A DNA stretch of 64,000 nucleotides. It comes from Frateuria sp. Soil773 (GTDB lineage Bacteria > Pseudomonadota > Gammaproteobacteria > Xanthomonadales > Rhodanobacteraceae). Below, piece by piece: positions 16,883 to 28,130 of this stretch. The position numbers and the translations under genes were made by a program. Under the pieces are notes generated by a model. It was not told the DNA's origin. It ran no database searches and saw only the letters and a list, made by a program, of their open reading frames with translations. Each line of letters starts with the position of its first letter. Within the stretch, counting starts at the first letter, position 1. The stretch is from NCBI RefSeq assembly GCF_001428405.1, contig NZ_LMSL01000040.1:88122-152121 (forward strand), in the 5' to 3' direction.

Positions 16883-18472
16883 ATGGTCACAAATCTTAGC
16901 TTCGAAGATCTGAGCAAGAATTGCGAACGCAGCATCACGAAAATGAGCGATGCTGAGGCACTCGCACACATCGGCAGGTTGATTGACGATGCCTTCGATG
17001 CGTCTTTTGAACGTGGTGCTAAGCGCGCACTCTATTTGCTCGACGAATTGTCGAAGCGAAAACTTGTCGACTCGGATGGCGCGTTGGTCGAGTATTTCCG
17101 AGCCAATGCTTGGGCGGCACGTTCGCACATAGCGAAGGTCCGACTATCTTGGTCTTGGGCGGCACCCGAGCTGGAGGCGGAGCTGCTCGCGCTGTCGCGC
17201 GCTTCAAACCATGCTGGCTTTGCGAGCCTTGATAAGGTTCGTCAGTGTCAAATCCTCACTAACCACGCGAACCTCCTCAGTCTAGTCGGCCGTCCAATCG
17301 ATGCGGTCGCCGCGTGGGATTCGGCTCTCAAGATCATTCCGAACTTCGCGATGGCACGCGGTAACCGCGGCTGTGGCCTCAAAGGCTATGCTGGCATGGT
17401 AGTCGACAATCGTGAGCGCGCGATCCTCGCTCTGCACGCCTTTGACGCTCTTCGTTCGACGATGGCCGAGGATGCATTCCATGATTCCGTTGATCCGCGA
17501 GCCGCACTCGCCTATTTCGCTAACGAGGCGACGGAACTCGCTAGCACCGTCAATATCGATGCGGTCCGAGAAATGCAGGACCTCGATCGTGGCAATGAAG
17601 GCCGGTCAAGAACCGAGCGTGCCTACCGTAACTGGTGCCTTGAGCACCGTCTCTTTCTATGCCCCCTGAACGATCTTGGACCGCATCTGGCTGCGGCAAT
17701 CGACAATCTGATGCTACCGCCACTAATTGAAGGATTGAACGAGCGTCCCAACGGCCATCTGCCTCCGCCGATCGTTGGCTTCTTCAGCCAGATGAAGCAG
17801 GAATACACCTCGGCGCGCTTCACGCTTTTCGAGGGAGTGAGCAGCACGCGGATCCATTTCTCTGATCGCGGGGTCGCTCTCACAGACACGCTTGACTATC
17901 CACTCTATTCACTGGCTAGCGAGCGGATTCGCATGGCCTTCCGCATTGCCTATTCGCTTCTCGACAAGGTCGCCTTTCTTGTTTATCGCTACTGGGCTTT
18001 AGGCAAAGTACCGGACAGGATTAACTTTAAGAACGTGTGGATGGTCGAGGACAAGGCACGCCTGTTACCACAGTTCGAGGAGCGTGATAATCTGCCGCTA
18101 CGTGGTCTATTCTGGTTGTCGAAGGAACTGTTCGACGACCAGCTCAAGCAGACAACCGCAGCCGATGCTCGTGAACTGCACGGTATCCGTAACGCGCTGG
18201 AGCACACCTATCTGCGCGTAAGCGAAGGTTGGGCCAAGCCGTTCACGATCAACGGGGCGAACAACGACGGCTTCGGCATCGCCATCGGCAGCGACGAACT
18301 TGAAGCCAAAGCGATCCGAGTCATGCAGATGGCGCGATCCGCACTATTCTACGTATCCTTCGCAATCGGCGTCGAAGAGCGGAAGAAGCAACTCGCAAAT
18401 CCCAACCAGCTCATCGGATCAATGCCACTCTATAGCCTCGACGATAGGCGAAAACGGCGTGATCCATGCTAA
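16883..18472 (+). CDS. LA2681-type HEPN domain protein (putative defence RNase)
   Basis: A 529-residue protein. The N-terminal half is helical and TPR-like (VGRPIDAVAAWDSALKII). The C-terminal region looks like the LA2681-type HEPN domain: FRIAYSLLDKVAFLVYRY, then the RNALEH motif (R-x4-H, about residues 436-441), the usual catalytic signature of HEPN RNases. HEPN nucleases act in toxin-antitoxin and abortive-infection systems. The gene is visibly poorer in GC than its neighbours, in keeping with recent transfer. It follows the recombinase by 88 bp and precedes two nuclease/ATPase genes. Confidence 0.72.
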   Translation: MVTNLSFEDLSKNCERSITKMSDAEALAHIGRLIDDAFDASFERGAKRALYLLDELSKRKLVDSDGALVEYFRANAWAARSHIAKVRLSWSWAAPELEAELLALSRASNHAGFASLDKVRQCQILTNHANLLSLVGRPIDAVAAWDSALKIIPNFAMARGNRGCGLKGYAGMVVDNRERAILALHAFDALRSTMAEDAFHDSVDPRAALAYFANEATELASTVNIDAVREMQDLDRGNEGRSRTERAYRNWCLEHRLFLCPLNDLGPHLAAAIDNLMLPPLIEGLNERPNGHLPPPIVGFFSQMKQEYTSARFTLFEGVSSTRIHFSDRGVALTDTLDYPLYSLASERIRMAFRIAYSLLDKVAFLVYRYWALGKVPDRINFKNVWMVEDKARLLPQFEERDNLPLRGLFWLSKELFDDQLKQTTAADARELHGIRNALEHTYLRVSEGWAKPFTINGANNDGFGIAIGSDELEAKAIRVMQMARSALFYVSFAIGVEERKKQLANPNQLIGSMPLYSLDDRRKRRDPC

Positions 18473-18736
18473 GCCAGTGCGGAGCGCCCATCTCGCCCCA
18501 GGAACTTCGGACGCGCGAATCCGAAGTACCGACTCGATGAATGGCTGCAGGACCTGAAACATGTTTGCCAATCGCTCTCCTCGCCCGGTGCGACTTGCTC
18601 GTTGAGCGCGCTTGAGGTGAGCGAGGTGTCTCGCCGTGCCGCCGCACTGATCGGGCTAGATCCAGGCACGTATTGGCTGTTCGGACAATCCGCCCGCGTG
18701 GAGGCGGCGGACGCGTCGCGCAACGGTGACGCCTAG
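18473..18736 (+). pseudogene. In-frame coding remnant behind the HEPN gene
   Basis: Directly after the HEPN stop codon the same frame stays open for 87 codons, to TAG at 18734-18736. It reads like protein: YRLDEWLQDLKHVCQ, then VSEVSRRAAALIGL and PGTYWLFGQSARVEA. There is no plausible start codon with a ribosome-binding site. It may be the tail of a gene whose front was lost, or a once longer C-terminus of the HEPN gene. No family recognised. Confidence 0.4.
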
Positions 18737-18750
18737 GTCGCAGTGAGCGT

Positions 18751-18778
18751 TTGCGGGTCAGTCACACACTGCGATACT
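18751..18778 (+). promoter_or_regulatory. Possible sigma-70 promoter for the nuclease-STAND operon
   Basis: TTGCGG (18751-18756) and GATACT (18773-18778) are separated by 16 bases, about 30 bases upstream of the nuclease start. The match is moderate. Confidence 0.3.
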
Positions 18779-18810
18779 ACCGGTGACATTTGCAACGGAG
18801 GGCAACATCC

Positions 18811-21123
18811 ATGGCGAAAGCGCCCATTGACGTGTGGCTTCGACCAGAGGACGACGCCACTGCCTACGCTGAACTGACCACGCTTGCCGAGCAGTTGCGT
18901 AATTTGATTCTTGCGCAGCCGTTGCCGGAGTTGCTCGGGTACCTGTACGCCCAGCTCCTTCTAGCCCGCCTGCATCAGGACAATGACTCGTCGGCGCACG
19001 TGCAGGCCACCAGGCCGGCAGACCGCGATCAACTCAGCCAGTTCCAGTTCGTCCTCGAATACGCTCATGCGGCATGGGCCGGCACGGCAGCGGAACCTGC
19101 GGCCCGGCTGGACGAGACCTCTATTGCGCTGTTGCTGGCGACGGCGCAAGAACTGCGTCAGAAAGCCATGATGGCGGCGATGCGATGGGCACGTCGTCAC
19201 CAGGAAGGCCCGTTTGGCGAGGCCAACGCGGATCTTCTCGTACGTGCGCTCCAGAACTGGATCATGCTGCGCGGCAATCGTTATCAGGTGATGGAGGACG
19301 AATTCTATCGGTTCGCTCTGGCGCCGCATGACGATGCGTTGCGGTCGCGCTTCGGCGCGGGAGCTGACGCCATTGCCGATGGCATTCAAGCGCTCGCCAA
19401 TGCGTTACGCATGGGCCAGGCCCAGGCAATGGCCACCTTGGGAGCTGCCTTCGACGAAGTGCAAGAACGCGTGGAGCGCGAAGGACTATCGCTAGATGTA
19501 GCTACGGAGCAATGGCGGGCCGAAGGGCCGCATCGAGACGCATCGATGCAGGATGCGATGGCCGACCTGCTCATGGGCGGTATCTGTCACGTCAATCGAC
19601 ACTGTGACCTGCCGCCGGCATTACTGGAGGTGCTGGCCTACCAACCAGGGGAAGAAGGTAATTTCTGGGCGGCCGGCGCCTTCGCCGGGTCTCCCTTCCT
19701 CACGCTTCCCGCCAGAAAGCGCCCTCTGATCCGGCTTGGTGACGAGTTTTATCTCACCGACCCGAGCTTCGTGCGCGACGCCAGTTACCCCATCTTGCTC
19801 CACCAGCTCCAACAAGGCGACGATGCGCACCGAACCGCCTTCCGGCAACGGCAACAAGCCATGGCGGAAGATGCATTCAGTACGATTTTTGCCCCTCAAC
19901 TGCAGCGTGCGCGCGTCTACCGCTCGGTCTACTACCGGATTGCCGGGAGCAACTGGCGAGAGAACGACACGGTCATCCTTCTCGAAGATACGCTGATCAT
20001 CGTCGAGGCCAAGGCGGGGGTCGCAGCGACTGTGGCCTCGCCAGCCAGCGACTTTCCACGGCACGCTCGCGCCATCCAGGACCTGATCACCAAGGCTTAC
20101 ACGCAGTGCAAGGGCCTGTTGGATCGGCTCGAGGAACTCGGCGACTTGCCGCTTTGCGAGTACCGCGACGGCCGCTATCGGGAAGTGGTGCGGCTGCGGC
20201 TTGGCGATTTCCGTCGCATCATCCCAATCGGCCTCACTGTCGAGTCGATGTCTCCCTTCTCCGCAGCCGCAGCGCGGTTGCCGGGCATCACTCCTATTTT
20301 GGGGCAGTACCCATTCATTTCCGTGGCCATCGACGAATTATTCGTTCTGCGGCGGGTTCTGCCGAGCGCCGGTGCCCTCTTGCACTATCTCGCCGTGCGC
20401 CAGGCAGCGGCTGGCTTCCCCCAACTGCTGCTCTTCGATGAAACCGATCATTTGGGCGCCTACCTCCGCTATGGCCGGTACCCGGATGCGTTTATGCGAC
20501 AACACGGCGCTGACCGTGCTGGCCTCATCTTGGTCGACGGCATGAGCAACTCCGTCGACGCTTACTTCATGGATCCCGAGGGTGATCCCGGCGCCGCTGC
20601 GGGTGGGCCGGCGGAACTCAATCAGGTTCTCACGGCCTTGGAGGCGGATGCGTCGCCGGGGTGGCTGGAGGTCAACGAGATGCTGCGCGATTTACCGATG
20701 GTGACGCGGGAGCCGTTGGCGACGTTACTGCGAGCCAGTCGACTTGCCCTGCGCCATCAAACGCACGTGTCCGGCTGGCTCCGCACGACGGTACCGCTCG
20801 TTTTCTGGTATCGGCGCCGCGATGACGAACATGATCCTTCGGCACGGCCTGTCGCCGGCGCTGTCGCCGCTTTCGCGCGGACCGCCTCCGCTTACTTGAT
20901 CATTGTGAGTGTGGATGCCGATCAAACTGTACGAATAGCGACAGGTGAACGTGTTCCCGCCCTGGACCCTGTCGAGCCGGGGATGGTGCCGCAGGCGGAC
21001 GTGCGCCGCCAGGAGTGGAAGTTGCATGGATTGGCAACACCGCCAGCGGGCGCCGCTCCCGGACGCAACGAGCCGTGTTGGTGCGGCAGCGGTCAAAAGT
21101 ACAAGCGCTGCCACGGTCCTTAG
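18811..21123 (+). CDS. PD-(D/E)xK-like nuclease with C-terminal SEC-C zinc motif
   Basis: A 770-residue protein. The first 360 residues are helical without a recognised domain. At about 384-401 a NERD/restriction-like core appears: NDTVILLEDTLIIVEAKAG, giving the Asp and E-x-K of a PD-(D/E)xK fold, followed by an alpha region with TQCK. The end (about 749-770) is a SEC-C motif, GRNEPCWCGSGQKYKRCH, a zinc-binding module often appended to defence and accessory proteins. The ATG at 18811 has GGAGGG 8 bases upstream. A gap of 67 bp to the giant STAND gene implies one operon. I infer an anti-phage nuclease role. Confidence 0.62.
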   Translation: MAKAPIDVWLRPEDDATAYAELTTLAEQLRNLILAQPLPELLGYLYAQLLLARLHQDNDSSAHVQATRPADRDQLSQFQFVLEYAHAAWAGTAAEPAARLDETSIALLLATAQELRQKAMMAAMRWARRHQEGPFGEANADLLVRALQNWIMLRGNRYQVMEDEFYRFALAPHDDALRSRFGAGADAIADGIQALANALRMGQAQAMATLGAAFDEVQERVEREGLSLDVATEQWRAEGPHRDASMQDAMADLLMGGICHVNRHCDLPPALLEVLAYQPGEEGNFWAAGAFAGSPFLTLPARKRPLIRLGDEFYLTDPSFVRDASYPILLHQLQQGDDAHRTAFRQRQQAMAEDAFSTIFAPQLQRARVYRSVYYRIAGSNWRENDTVILLEDTLIIVEAKAGVAATVASPASDFPRHARAIQDLITKAYTQCKGLLDRLEELGDLPLCEYRDGRYREVVRLRLGDFRRIIPIGLTVESMSPFSAAAARLPGITPILGQYPFISVAIDELFVLRRVLPSAGALLHYLAVRQAAAGFPQLLLFDETDHLGAYLRYGRYPDAFMRQHGADRAGLILVDGMSNSVDAYFMDPEGDPGAAAGGPAELNQVLTALEADASPGWLEVNEMLRDLPMVTREPLATLLRASRLALRHQTHVSGWLRTTVPLVFWYRRRDDEHDPSARPVAGAVAAFARTASAYLIIVSVDADQTVRIATGERVPALDPVEPGMVPQADVRRQEWKLHGLATPPAGAAPGRNEPCWCGSGQKYKRCHGP

Positions 21124-21190
21124 GCCGAGCTGAGCGCGCCGACCACATGGCCGGCTGCCGCATCTTTTAATTTTTTTCTGGAGATCCGGT

Positions 21191-24100
21191 TTGTCTGAGC
21201 TACCGACGATTCTAGCGCCCACGCATGGCCGGCTCGCCGCTGCACACCGAGGCTACGCCTATCAGGATCTTTTGAGCGCCTATGTCACCGTCCTGGCGCT
21301 ATGCGAGGACTATCACGCCGTCGTCGTGGACCGAAAGGTCGTCGACGATGATCGATTCGATGACCTTGAGGTTGACACCGGCAAGCGGCGCATTCGTCGA
21401 CAAATCAAGCACAGCGCCAGCATCGATACAGAGTTGGACATCGCCAGCTTCAATAGCGCCTCGTCGTCACTCCGCCTCGATCGTTTGGTCCGCACATTCC
21501 TAGCCCAAGGCGATGACGCGGCCGACGAGTATCGGCTATGCGCGACGTGGCGGTCGCCGTCGGCGGGCGATCCATTGACACTGCTGCTGGAACCGTGCGA
21601 CCAGCCGTCGACGGTGGCTGAAGGAACCAGTCGGCGTTACTTCTTGGTGGTAGACCAAGTATGGCCAGAGGATCAGAACCCCCAGCTTACTTGTCTTATA
21701 CAGAACGATGGCGAGCCATGCATCACTCGTGAGGATGTAGTGCGTTTTTGCCAGCGATTCATTGTGGAACTGGAGCTGCCTGCCGCCTCGCTAGATCTGA
21801 ACGCGCCGGGAGCGCTCGAACGATCGTTGTTGGATGTGCTCAATGGCCGAATCGGCATCGGACGGTATCCAAACGCTGATCGTGAGGTCGGGGATGTCGC
21901 CGCCTTGGCCATCCATCTGGCGACGACTGCTCGGGCAAGCGGTGCCCGGCTGACTCCGAGCGAGATCGCGCGTCGACTCGGTATCCGTACGGATTTCGGT
22001 CGCATCGCGCAGGCCTTTCCCCTCGACCGCGCGGTGCTGCAGCCACGGCTTGACCAGCGAGAGCACCTGCGTCGAGCGGTGGCGCATGGCGGCCGGCATG
22101 TGTTGCTCGCCGGGCCTGGGGCAGGCAAGTCATGGGCGCTGACGCAACTCGCCGATGATCTCGCCGACGCCGGACAGATCGTGGCCCGCCACTATTGTTT
22201 CCTTGATCCCGGCGATGAACTGCTGGAACGGCGCGTCATTGCCGATACTTTTTTTGGCAACCTGCTTGGCGAGCTGAACGACGCGTTGGCCGGACGCAGT
22301 GACCTACCCCCTTTCGGCTTTGCGGCGGGGCCGGCAGAACTGGAGCGGCGGCTGGCCGAGGCCGCCGCGGTGGGCGTTCGAATCGTCTTGATCATCGACG
22401 GACTGGATCACATTGCCCGGGTGCGCGCCGCCTCCGTCACCCTCAGCGAGGCCGATACGGATATCGTCGAGTACCTCGCCACCTTGCAACTTCCCATCAC
22501 CGTAACCCTTGTTATCGGGACCCAACCGGGCGATCACCTAGCCCCGTTGTGCGACGCCTTTGGTGACACGCTTGCCACCCACGAGGTCGAGCCGTGGTCT
22601 GCCGACGACATCGTTGGCCTGGCGCGCAGCCATGGCCTGCTGGCGACTTTCGATCAGTTGCATTGGCGGGACGCGGAGGATCGGAAAACTGTGCTGGATC
22701 TGCTCACGGCGCGCTCGGAAGGCAATCCGCTGTACGCGCGGTATCTGATTCGCGGATTGATGAAAGCGTTGACCGAAGGCCTCGCAGCCACCCCCGAGGA
22801 GTGGCTGCGCGACACACCGGTGATCGAAGGCGACATTGCGCGGTATTACCAGCACCTTTACGCCAGAGTCAGCCAGGAAGCCAAAGCGGTTGCCGACCTG
22901 CTTGGCGTGCTGGACTTCGGGGTAACCGACCGCGACTTGGTCGAGATCACGGGACCGCTGTTGGGCGGTTGGGTGGGGGACGCGCTGACGGCCCTTGCTC
23001 CCATTCTTAGTCAAGCTACGGCGCAAGGCGGCGTGCGGATCTTCCACGAAAGTTTTCGCCGTTTCATGCTGACGCGCCTACAAAGCGCGGGGAGACAACT
23101 GTCCTCCGTGCTCAATCCTGTGATCACATGGCTTGTCAGCCGCGATTTTTACGGGGACGCCAAGAGCTATCGGTTCTTGCTCCTGCTATTGCGACGTGCG
23201 GGACGAGAGTCGGAGGTGCTTGAGCGCGTGACCGAATCGTTCGTTCGGGAAAGTCTGCTTGGTGGGCATTCGGAACAGGCCATCGAGCAAAACCTGTGGC
23301 TGGCATGCGATGTGGCAGCACGCGCCCAGGATTGGGTGGCGCTCGCCCGCTGCAGTGAGCTTCTGCGCTCACTTGCCACGTGCTTCGATGAGGGGGCCAA
23401 CCGCTGGGATGACTATTGGCGTGCGTTCCAAGCCATTCATGGGGCCGAAGCAACCGCCGAACGCCTGCTTTTTGACGGCCGCCCGACACTGGAACGCGAC
23501 GAGGGCTTGTTGGTGTGCGCGGCAGTTGATGCCGCCCACGCCGTCGCCCCGTGGAAGGAATATCTGAACCTACCGGTCGATGACGATCAAGACCGCCATA
23601 CCGTTCCTGCCTCGGATCCTGGTGATGCCTTGCTCACTGATGAGCCCATCTGGCTCGCAGTCCTGCAGGGACGGCTCCGACTGGGCCAATGGTTCCGGGT
23701 AGTGCATAAGGTTCACAGCCATCTGTGCCTCGGCGAATCTACCCTCAGCCCCACGTTCGTGCGTCGGGTTGGGCGTCTCTTAGCCGAAGAACTGTCACCG
23801 CACTTGGTGGAACGCATCGCGCAGCGAGCGGATCCGGCGCGTTCAACGGTCTTTTCTCTTCCCGCACCTTATGCGTGTGCCCTGTTGTTGGGGGCCGCCG
23901 ACTCCTTGCATGGCGGCCATGACGGGCGAGCGCGCGCGATGGCCGCCGCCGCCCTTGCGTTTGCAACGTCGCCCGAAGAGGTGATGCGATGTGTTGAACG
24001 AGGCGCATCAGTCGCCGCTGCTCAATCGCTGACGATGGACCCCGTCACCCTGATGAAACGCTTCGAGCATGCCGGGATGCTTGACGCTGTGACCGTTCGC

Positions 24101-27100
24101 CGTTGGGTTGCGTCTGCGCGTTTGGCTGCGCACGGACCCGATGCGGCGAGGCATCTGGCCGATCAGCGGCGTGAAATCGCCGGATATGGGTGGTATCCGT
24201 GTTGGATACGGTTCGTCCTGGCCATCGCAGAGGCCGAGGCAGCTCAGCGTGCCGGCCACCCTGCGCTTCCCGCTGAGGCCTTTAACGAGCTCACCCGCGA
24301 CATGCGCCCCTTCGCAGGTGACCCCCGCGCTTGCGATCTCTTCTCCATCCATAAGGTCATCAACGAAAGCCTGAGCTTGGGGTTTTCGCTGTTGCGTACC
24401 TCAGAAGAGTGGTGCGAAGTCCTTCCCGTGGTATTGGATGTCCGCCGCCAGACAGCCACGCGGCTGGATCGGGAGGATGGCGGACCGATCTCCACCGGTG
24501 ATTTAGTTGTCATCCTTGCCAAGTTCGCTGACCGTGACGAAGCCCGGAAGCACGTTGACGACGCATTGGATACGCTGATCAGCGAGACCGAAGCCTTGGG
24601 AACGTACTACAGCGGTCACGCTGAACTGCATCTACAGGCCGCTACGGTTCGCGCCACAGCCGCGCTCCCGCGGGCGCTCGACCATTGGCAGCGCGCTGCC
24701 CCGTTCCTGCTCGGCTACGGGTTTCACAAGGATCCGGCTCTCTTCGATGCGATCGAGAGTGTGTCCGCGCTGTCGGCGCACGACCGTCCGCAAGCCCTCG
24801 CCGGGCTGGTAGCGTTACAGTCGTCCATCAGCGCAGTGTTGCGTCACACCGACGGTCGGACGACGAAGGGGACGCCCAACGCGTGGTTTCGCGCGCTGCT
24901 CGCGGTCGATCCCGTTCTCGCCATCGACAACCTTATCCGCTCCTATGCTTCGGACCCGGGGGCCCCTGGGTGGTGGGTCGGCATCGCCTTGACCGACGCG
25001 ATCGGCGACCTTAACGGCAAAGCCGATCCGCTGCTTCTGGACGCGCTGTGGGAAAGCGTACTTTTCGACGTGGAGTATGAAAATCAGTCCGGCGAACTGG
25101 TCACGCAACGCCTGACGCCCCTGAAGGCCTTGCTGGTCGCCTCGCCGGACTACGCCCGCGAACGGTTTATTCGGCTGTGCGCAGAGGTCGCAGACGACAG
25201 CCGACGATACCGCAAAAGTGGACTTGAGACGCTACGTGATTTCGCCTCGAAGCATGGCTTACCCTGGATCGTTCCCCCTGCGCCGCCGACGCCACCGACA
25301 GCGGCCGGCGAACGAAAAGTACGCGCTAACAACACGGTGATCAGAACCTCATCGCGTGGACCGGTGTTCGCGCCGGACGCTCGAATCACTGATCTTGTGG
25401 CCGGCATCCGGTCGGCCTTGAACGTCATTGAATTGGATCGAGAGACGGTCGAAGCGCTGGTATTACCTTTGGCTTATCGCTTGCCAGAAATGCTTACTCA
25501 AGGAGAGGTGACGCAGGTCCATCGCCTACTGTATTTGCTCGCTCGCGAAACGCCGAAATGGTCCCGACAATCGAATGATCCCCTACCGCTGCTGGCTGAA
25601 TGCCTGGAGCACAGCGGCGACGTGGACTTGGCGACCTTGGCGTACACCCTCGCATACACATCCGCGCACGGTGGTGGCGGTTGGTTGGCGATGGGCGGAC
25701 TCGATAGCTCGCCTTTGCTCGACCGCGCGATGCAGCTCAACCCTGCCATAGCCAAGAGCGTTTTGGCCAAAGAAGTGGCGGAAAAACTGCGTAGAGGCCA
25801 GTACTATGGGATCTCGCGTCACCTTGTGGAGCAACTCGCCCGCTGGGGCGACCCCGGCGTGGCGACCGCGACGTGGTGGCAAGCCTTCTGCATCCTAAAT
25901 GCTCGGCTTCCCCTGCCTGGAGAGGTGCAGTACTTCGAGTCCCTGGTCCCCTCTAAGCGTCCGGTATGGTCGACCGATGAGGCATTGGCCGCCCTGCTCG
26001 TGACGCGCATCAGCGACCCGATCCTCAATCGCAAAAAGGCGGCGCTTGGCGCGTTCCGACGGCTCGTGGCTATCCATCCTACGGTCTTCGTCGCCGCGCT
26101 GACCCGCGCGTTGGAGCGTGACACCTGCGTTTCAAGTCTTCAGTTGATCTTGCAGGCCTTGGATGAGATGCCCACGTTCCCCTGGGAGCTCGTCCACGCG
26201 CTCGACGCTCCGCTTCGTAGCCATGGCAGCAGCTCGTCGTGGAGCGTGGCCTCACTGGCAACCCGTCTCCTCATCCGCGCCGGACGGCCTGCATCTGTCC
26301 GTTACCGCGGAGTCGCCGAACCCACGGCAGCTATTCGGCCTGCAGGCCGCGCGTTGCTGAGCATGGGCACCCATGGCGAGGCCTTGTCCGCGCTTACCTC
26401 ACTCTGGCCCGAATTGCCCCAACACCTTCTCGGTCGTCTCAGCGACCCTGCTTTTGAATGCGAGGAGACGAAGACCATCGTCAACGAGCGATGGGAGCTG
26501 GAGCGTGGTCGAAGTCGCGATGCGGTGCCCCGAGCCGAAGTGCTCGGCTGGCCTACCGAGTTGTATATCTCGGCCTTGGACGAGCTCCTCGCCCACTTTA
26601 TCCACGAACCGTCGCAATACACGGGGCCGCGCTCAGTCGAAGAGGACGCACTGCGCTGGGTGCTTCCCCAAGCGAGCTTGCACGTTTCCTGGAACGCTAG
26701 CCGGGTTCCCCGGCCCGCCGGTGAACCCGCTCAATCCGTGCGGGAGGGCGTGGGTGATCTGCCTCGCATCGCCGACGGCGATCCACTCTACCCCGGTTGG
26801 GTTCGCATCGCTTGGCAGGAAACCTCCTTCTATCGTCAGGATGATCGAACATACCTTGCCGCTGATCACGTGACGCAGGCCTTCGCAGCAGCGGTCTGTG
26901 TTCTGGACGATGGCGACGTGCCCGATACCGCCACACCCCTGCCCCCTGGTGCGGCGGACGAGTGGTGGGAGGAGGTGGATTGCGCTTGTGCGATCGGCGA
27001 CGTAGCCGGCCCCCAACCCGTCTATGTCGATCTGCTCGACGATTGGCTCGGCAGGCGGTTCGTGCTCATTCCACCCCTGGTACTTCGGCTCACCCTAAAC

Positions 27101-27334
27101 TTGAAGGCGCCCACCCCAGGTCAGGCCCTACAATGGAAGGATCCGACGGGCCGCGCCGCCGTTGTCATGCGGACATGGCGCTTGCGTTCCAACGGCTACG
27201 GCATCGAAGCTCATTCGCTGGTGGGTTCCGACGTACTAGTTCGCCCGGATGTCATGGCCCACTTGGATCTGCTGAAGGCTACACCTCTAAGGCAACTATG
27301 CCGCAAACAAACCGCGCAACTTCCTAATCGATAA
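21191..27334 (+). CDS. Giant STAND ATPase with Cap4-like N-terminal nuclease (Avs-like)
   Basis: A 2047-residue protein starting at TTG 21191, with GGAG 7 bases upstream. Residues about 15-210 look like the Cap4-type dsDNA nuclease family: [16 protein letters not shown], then DRFDDLEVD and RRQIKHSAS, supplying the D...QxK variant of the PD-(D/E)xK site. A STAND/NACHT-like NTPase follows, with Walker A AGPGAGKS (about 306) and Walker [12 protein letters not shown] (about 395). The remaining 1500 residues are helical repeats, the usual sensor part. This is the layout of Avs anti-phage proteins, in which phage protein recognition triggers tetramer assembly and DNA cleavage. The subgroup is unclear, and the sensor is unusually long. 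Confidence 0.75.
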   Translation: MSELPTILAPTHGRLAAAHRGYAYQDLLSAYVTVLALCEDYHAVVVDRKVVDDDRFDDLEVDTGKRRIRRQIKHSASIDTELDIASFNSASSSLRLDRLVRTFLAQGDDAADEYRLCATWRSPSAGDPLTLLLEPCDQPSTVAEGTSRRYFLVVDQVWPEDQNPQLTCLIQNDGEPCITREDVVRFCQRFIVELELPAASLDLNAPGALERSLLDVLNGRIGIGRYPNADREVGDVAALAIHLATTARASGARLTPSEIARRLGIRTDFGRIAQAFPLDRAVLQPRLDQREHLRRAVAHGGRHVLLAGPGAGKSWALTQLADDLADAGQIVARHYCFLDPGDELLERRVIADTFFGNLLGELNDALAGRSDLPPFGFAAGPAELERRLAEAAAVGVRIVLIIDGLDHIARVRAASVTLSEADTDIVEYLATLQLPITVTLVIGTQPGDHLAPLCDAFGDTLATHEVEPWSADDIVGLARSHGLLATFDQLHWRDAEDRKTVLDLLTARSEGNPLYARYLIRGLMKALTEGLAATPEEWLRDTPVIEGDIARYYQHLYARVSQEAKAVADLLGVLDFGVTDRDLVEITGPLLGGWVGDALTALAPILSQATAQGGVRIFHESFRRFMLTRLQSAGRQLSSVLNPVITWLVSRDFYGDAKSYRFLLLLLRRAGRESEVLERVTESFVRESLLGGHSEQAIEQNLWLACDVAARAQDWVALARCSELLRSLATCFDEGANRWDDYWRAFQAIHGAEATAERLLFDGRPTLERDEGLLVCAAVDAAHAVAPWKEYLNLPVDDDQDRHTVPASDPGDALLTDEPIWLAVLQGRLRLGQWFRVVHKVHSHLCLGESTLSPTFVRRVGRLLAEELSPHLVERIAQRADPARSTVFSLPAPYACALLLGAADSLHGGHDGRARAMAAAALAFATSPEEVMRCVERGASVAAAQSLTMDPVTLMKRFEHAGMLDAVTVRRWVASARLAAHGPDAARHLADQRREIAGYGWYPCWIRFVLAIAEAEAAQRAGHPALPAEAFNELTRDMRPFAGDPRACDLFSIHKVINESLSLGFSLLRTSEEWCEVLPVVLDVRRQTATRLDREDGGPISTGDLVVILAKFADRDEARKHVDDALDTLISETEALGTYYSGHAELHLQAATVRATAALPRALDHWQRAAPFLLGYGFHKDPALFDAIESVSALSAHDRPQALAGLVALQSSISAVLRHTDGRTTKGTPNAWFRALLAVDPVLAIDNLIRSYASDPGAPGWWVGIALTDAIGDLNGKADPLLLDALWESVLFDVEYENQSGELVTQRLTPLKALLVASPDYARERFIRLCAEVADDSRRYRKSGLETLRDFASKHGLPWIVPPAPPTPPTAAGERKVRANNTVIRTSSRGPVFAPDARITDLVAGIRSALNVIELDRETVEALVLPLAYRLPEMLTQGEVTQVHRLLYLLARETPKWSRQSNDPLPLLAECLEHSGDVDLATLAYTLAYTSAHGGGGWLAMGGLDSSPLLDRAMQLNPAIAKSVLAKEVAEKLRRGQYYGISRHLVEQLARWGDPGVATATWWQAFCILNARLPLPGEVQYFESLVPSKRPVWSTDEALAALLVTRISDPILNRKKAALGAFRRLVAIHPTVFVAALTRALERDTCVSSLQLILQALDEMPTFPWELVHALDAPLRSHGSSSSWSVASLATRLLIRAGRPASVRYRGVAEPTAAIRPAGRALLSMGTHGEALSALTSLWPELPQHLLGRLSDPAFECEETKTIVNERWELERGRSRDAVPRAEVLGWPTELYISALDELLAHFIHEPSQYTGPRSVEEDALRWVLPQASLHVSWNASRVPRPAGEPAQSVREGVGDLPRIADGDPLYPGWVRIAWQETSFYRQDDRTYLAADHVTQAFAAAVCVLDDGDVPDTATPLPPGAADEWWEEVDCACAIGDVAGPQPVYVDLLDDWLGRRFVLIPPLVLRLTLNLKAPTPGQALQWKDPTGRAAVVMRTWRLRSNGYGIEAHSLVGSDVLVRPDVMAHLDLLKATPLRQLCRKQTAQLPNR

Positions 27335-27463
27335 GCGGGTGTGCCGAGACCATGCGCCGCACCGAGCTCAGGGCTGGATGCAGCCCTCGCCTACCCCCGA
27401 TAACCCACCCTAATCACCCTGCCCCGGCGTCCACCTCTGAACCAGAAGTGGAAATTCAGCTTA

Positions 27464-27635
27464 GGGACGCTCTGATTTATTCCCCAGGATGCCGCCCACC
27501 GATGCCGCTGGGCACGATGCTTCGCATCCACTTCATGCAGCAGTGGTACGCCCTGAGCGATCCGGGTATGGAAGATGCGCTGCACGAGATCGAATCCATG
27601 CGCCGCTTCGCCCAGCTGGACTTGGCCGATGGATC
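27464..27635 (+). mobile_element. IS5-family insertion sequence remnant
   Basis: The frame here reads [18 protein letters not shown], then [18 protein letters not shown] and MRRFAQLDL. This is the N-terminal region of IS5-group transposases. Just upstream, GGGACGCTCTGATTTATTCC looks like an IS terminal repeat. The transposase stops matching after about 50 residues, where a truncated gene on the other strand begins. Only the left piece of the element survives. Confidence 0.6.
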
Positions 27636-27988
27636 GTGTCCAGCGCGTACAGCGAGCGCATGCGGCAATACAACGCGAAAGGCTGCGGCTCCACCGTCTG
27701 GCTGACGACGAACTCCGCATGACGTTTCCATTGCGGCAGCTCCGCGTGCAACAGGTTGCGGAGCACGGCTAGGCCATGCCATGTGTCGGCGGGATTGAGC
27801 TCTTCGAGGTAGTAGCCGCGGTAGAAGCAGAAGCCGCCCTGCGGCGACTGCTTGCCAAGCAGGTACGCACTGGCGCGCTGCAATGCGAGGGTAAGGTGGG
27901 CTTGCAGCGCCTCGTCCAAGGCAAGGGCCGGCGGACTGCCTTCCAAGTGCATGACGCGGGTCGGCGGGTGTTCGCCGCTGTACGACAT
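27635..27988 (-). pseudogene. Truncated prenyltransferase/terpene-cyclase-like gene
   Basis: From the ATG at 27988 the product reads as an alpha-barrel repeat protein: SAYLLGKQSPQGGFCFYRG resembles the QW-type motif of the squalene cyclase/prenyltransferase superfamily, followed by NPADTWHGLAVLRNLL. Homology-like sequence stops near 27635, where the IS5 remnant begins, so the 3' part is lost and the gene is probably dead. The frame runs on for some 30 non-homologous codons. Family assignment is moderate. Confidence 0.5.
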
Positions 27989-28130
27989 GGGTGCTCCTGG
28001 CTGGCGTGCGATCGAAACCAGTAGGAGGCATCAGCCCGACGAGCAATTACAGGTGAATTTCGTCACCCAGGCGGCAAGCTAGCACATCCGGCAATGCTGC
28101 CGCTTCAGTCCCTGGAGCAACCGCGACGCA

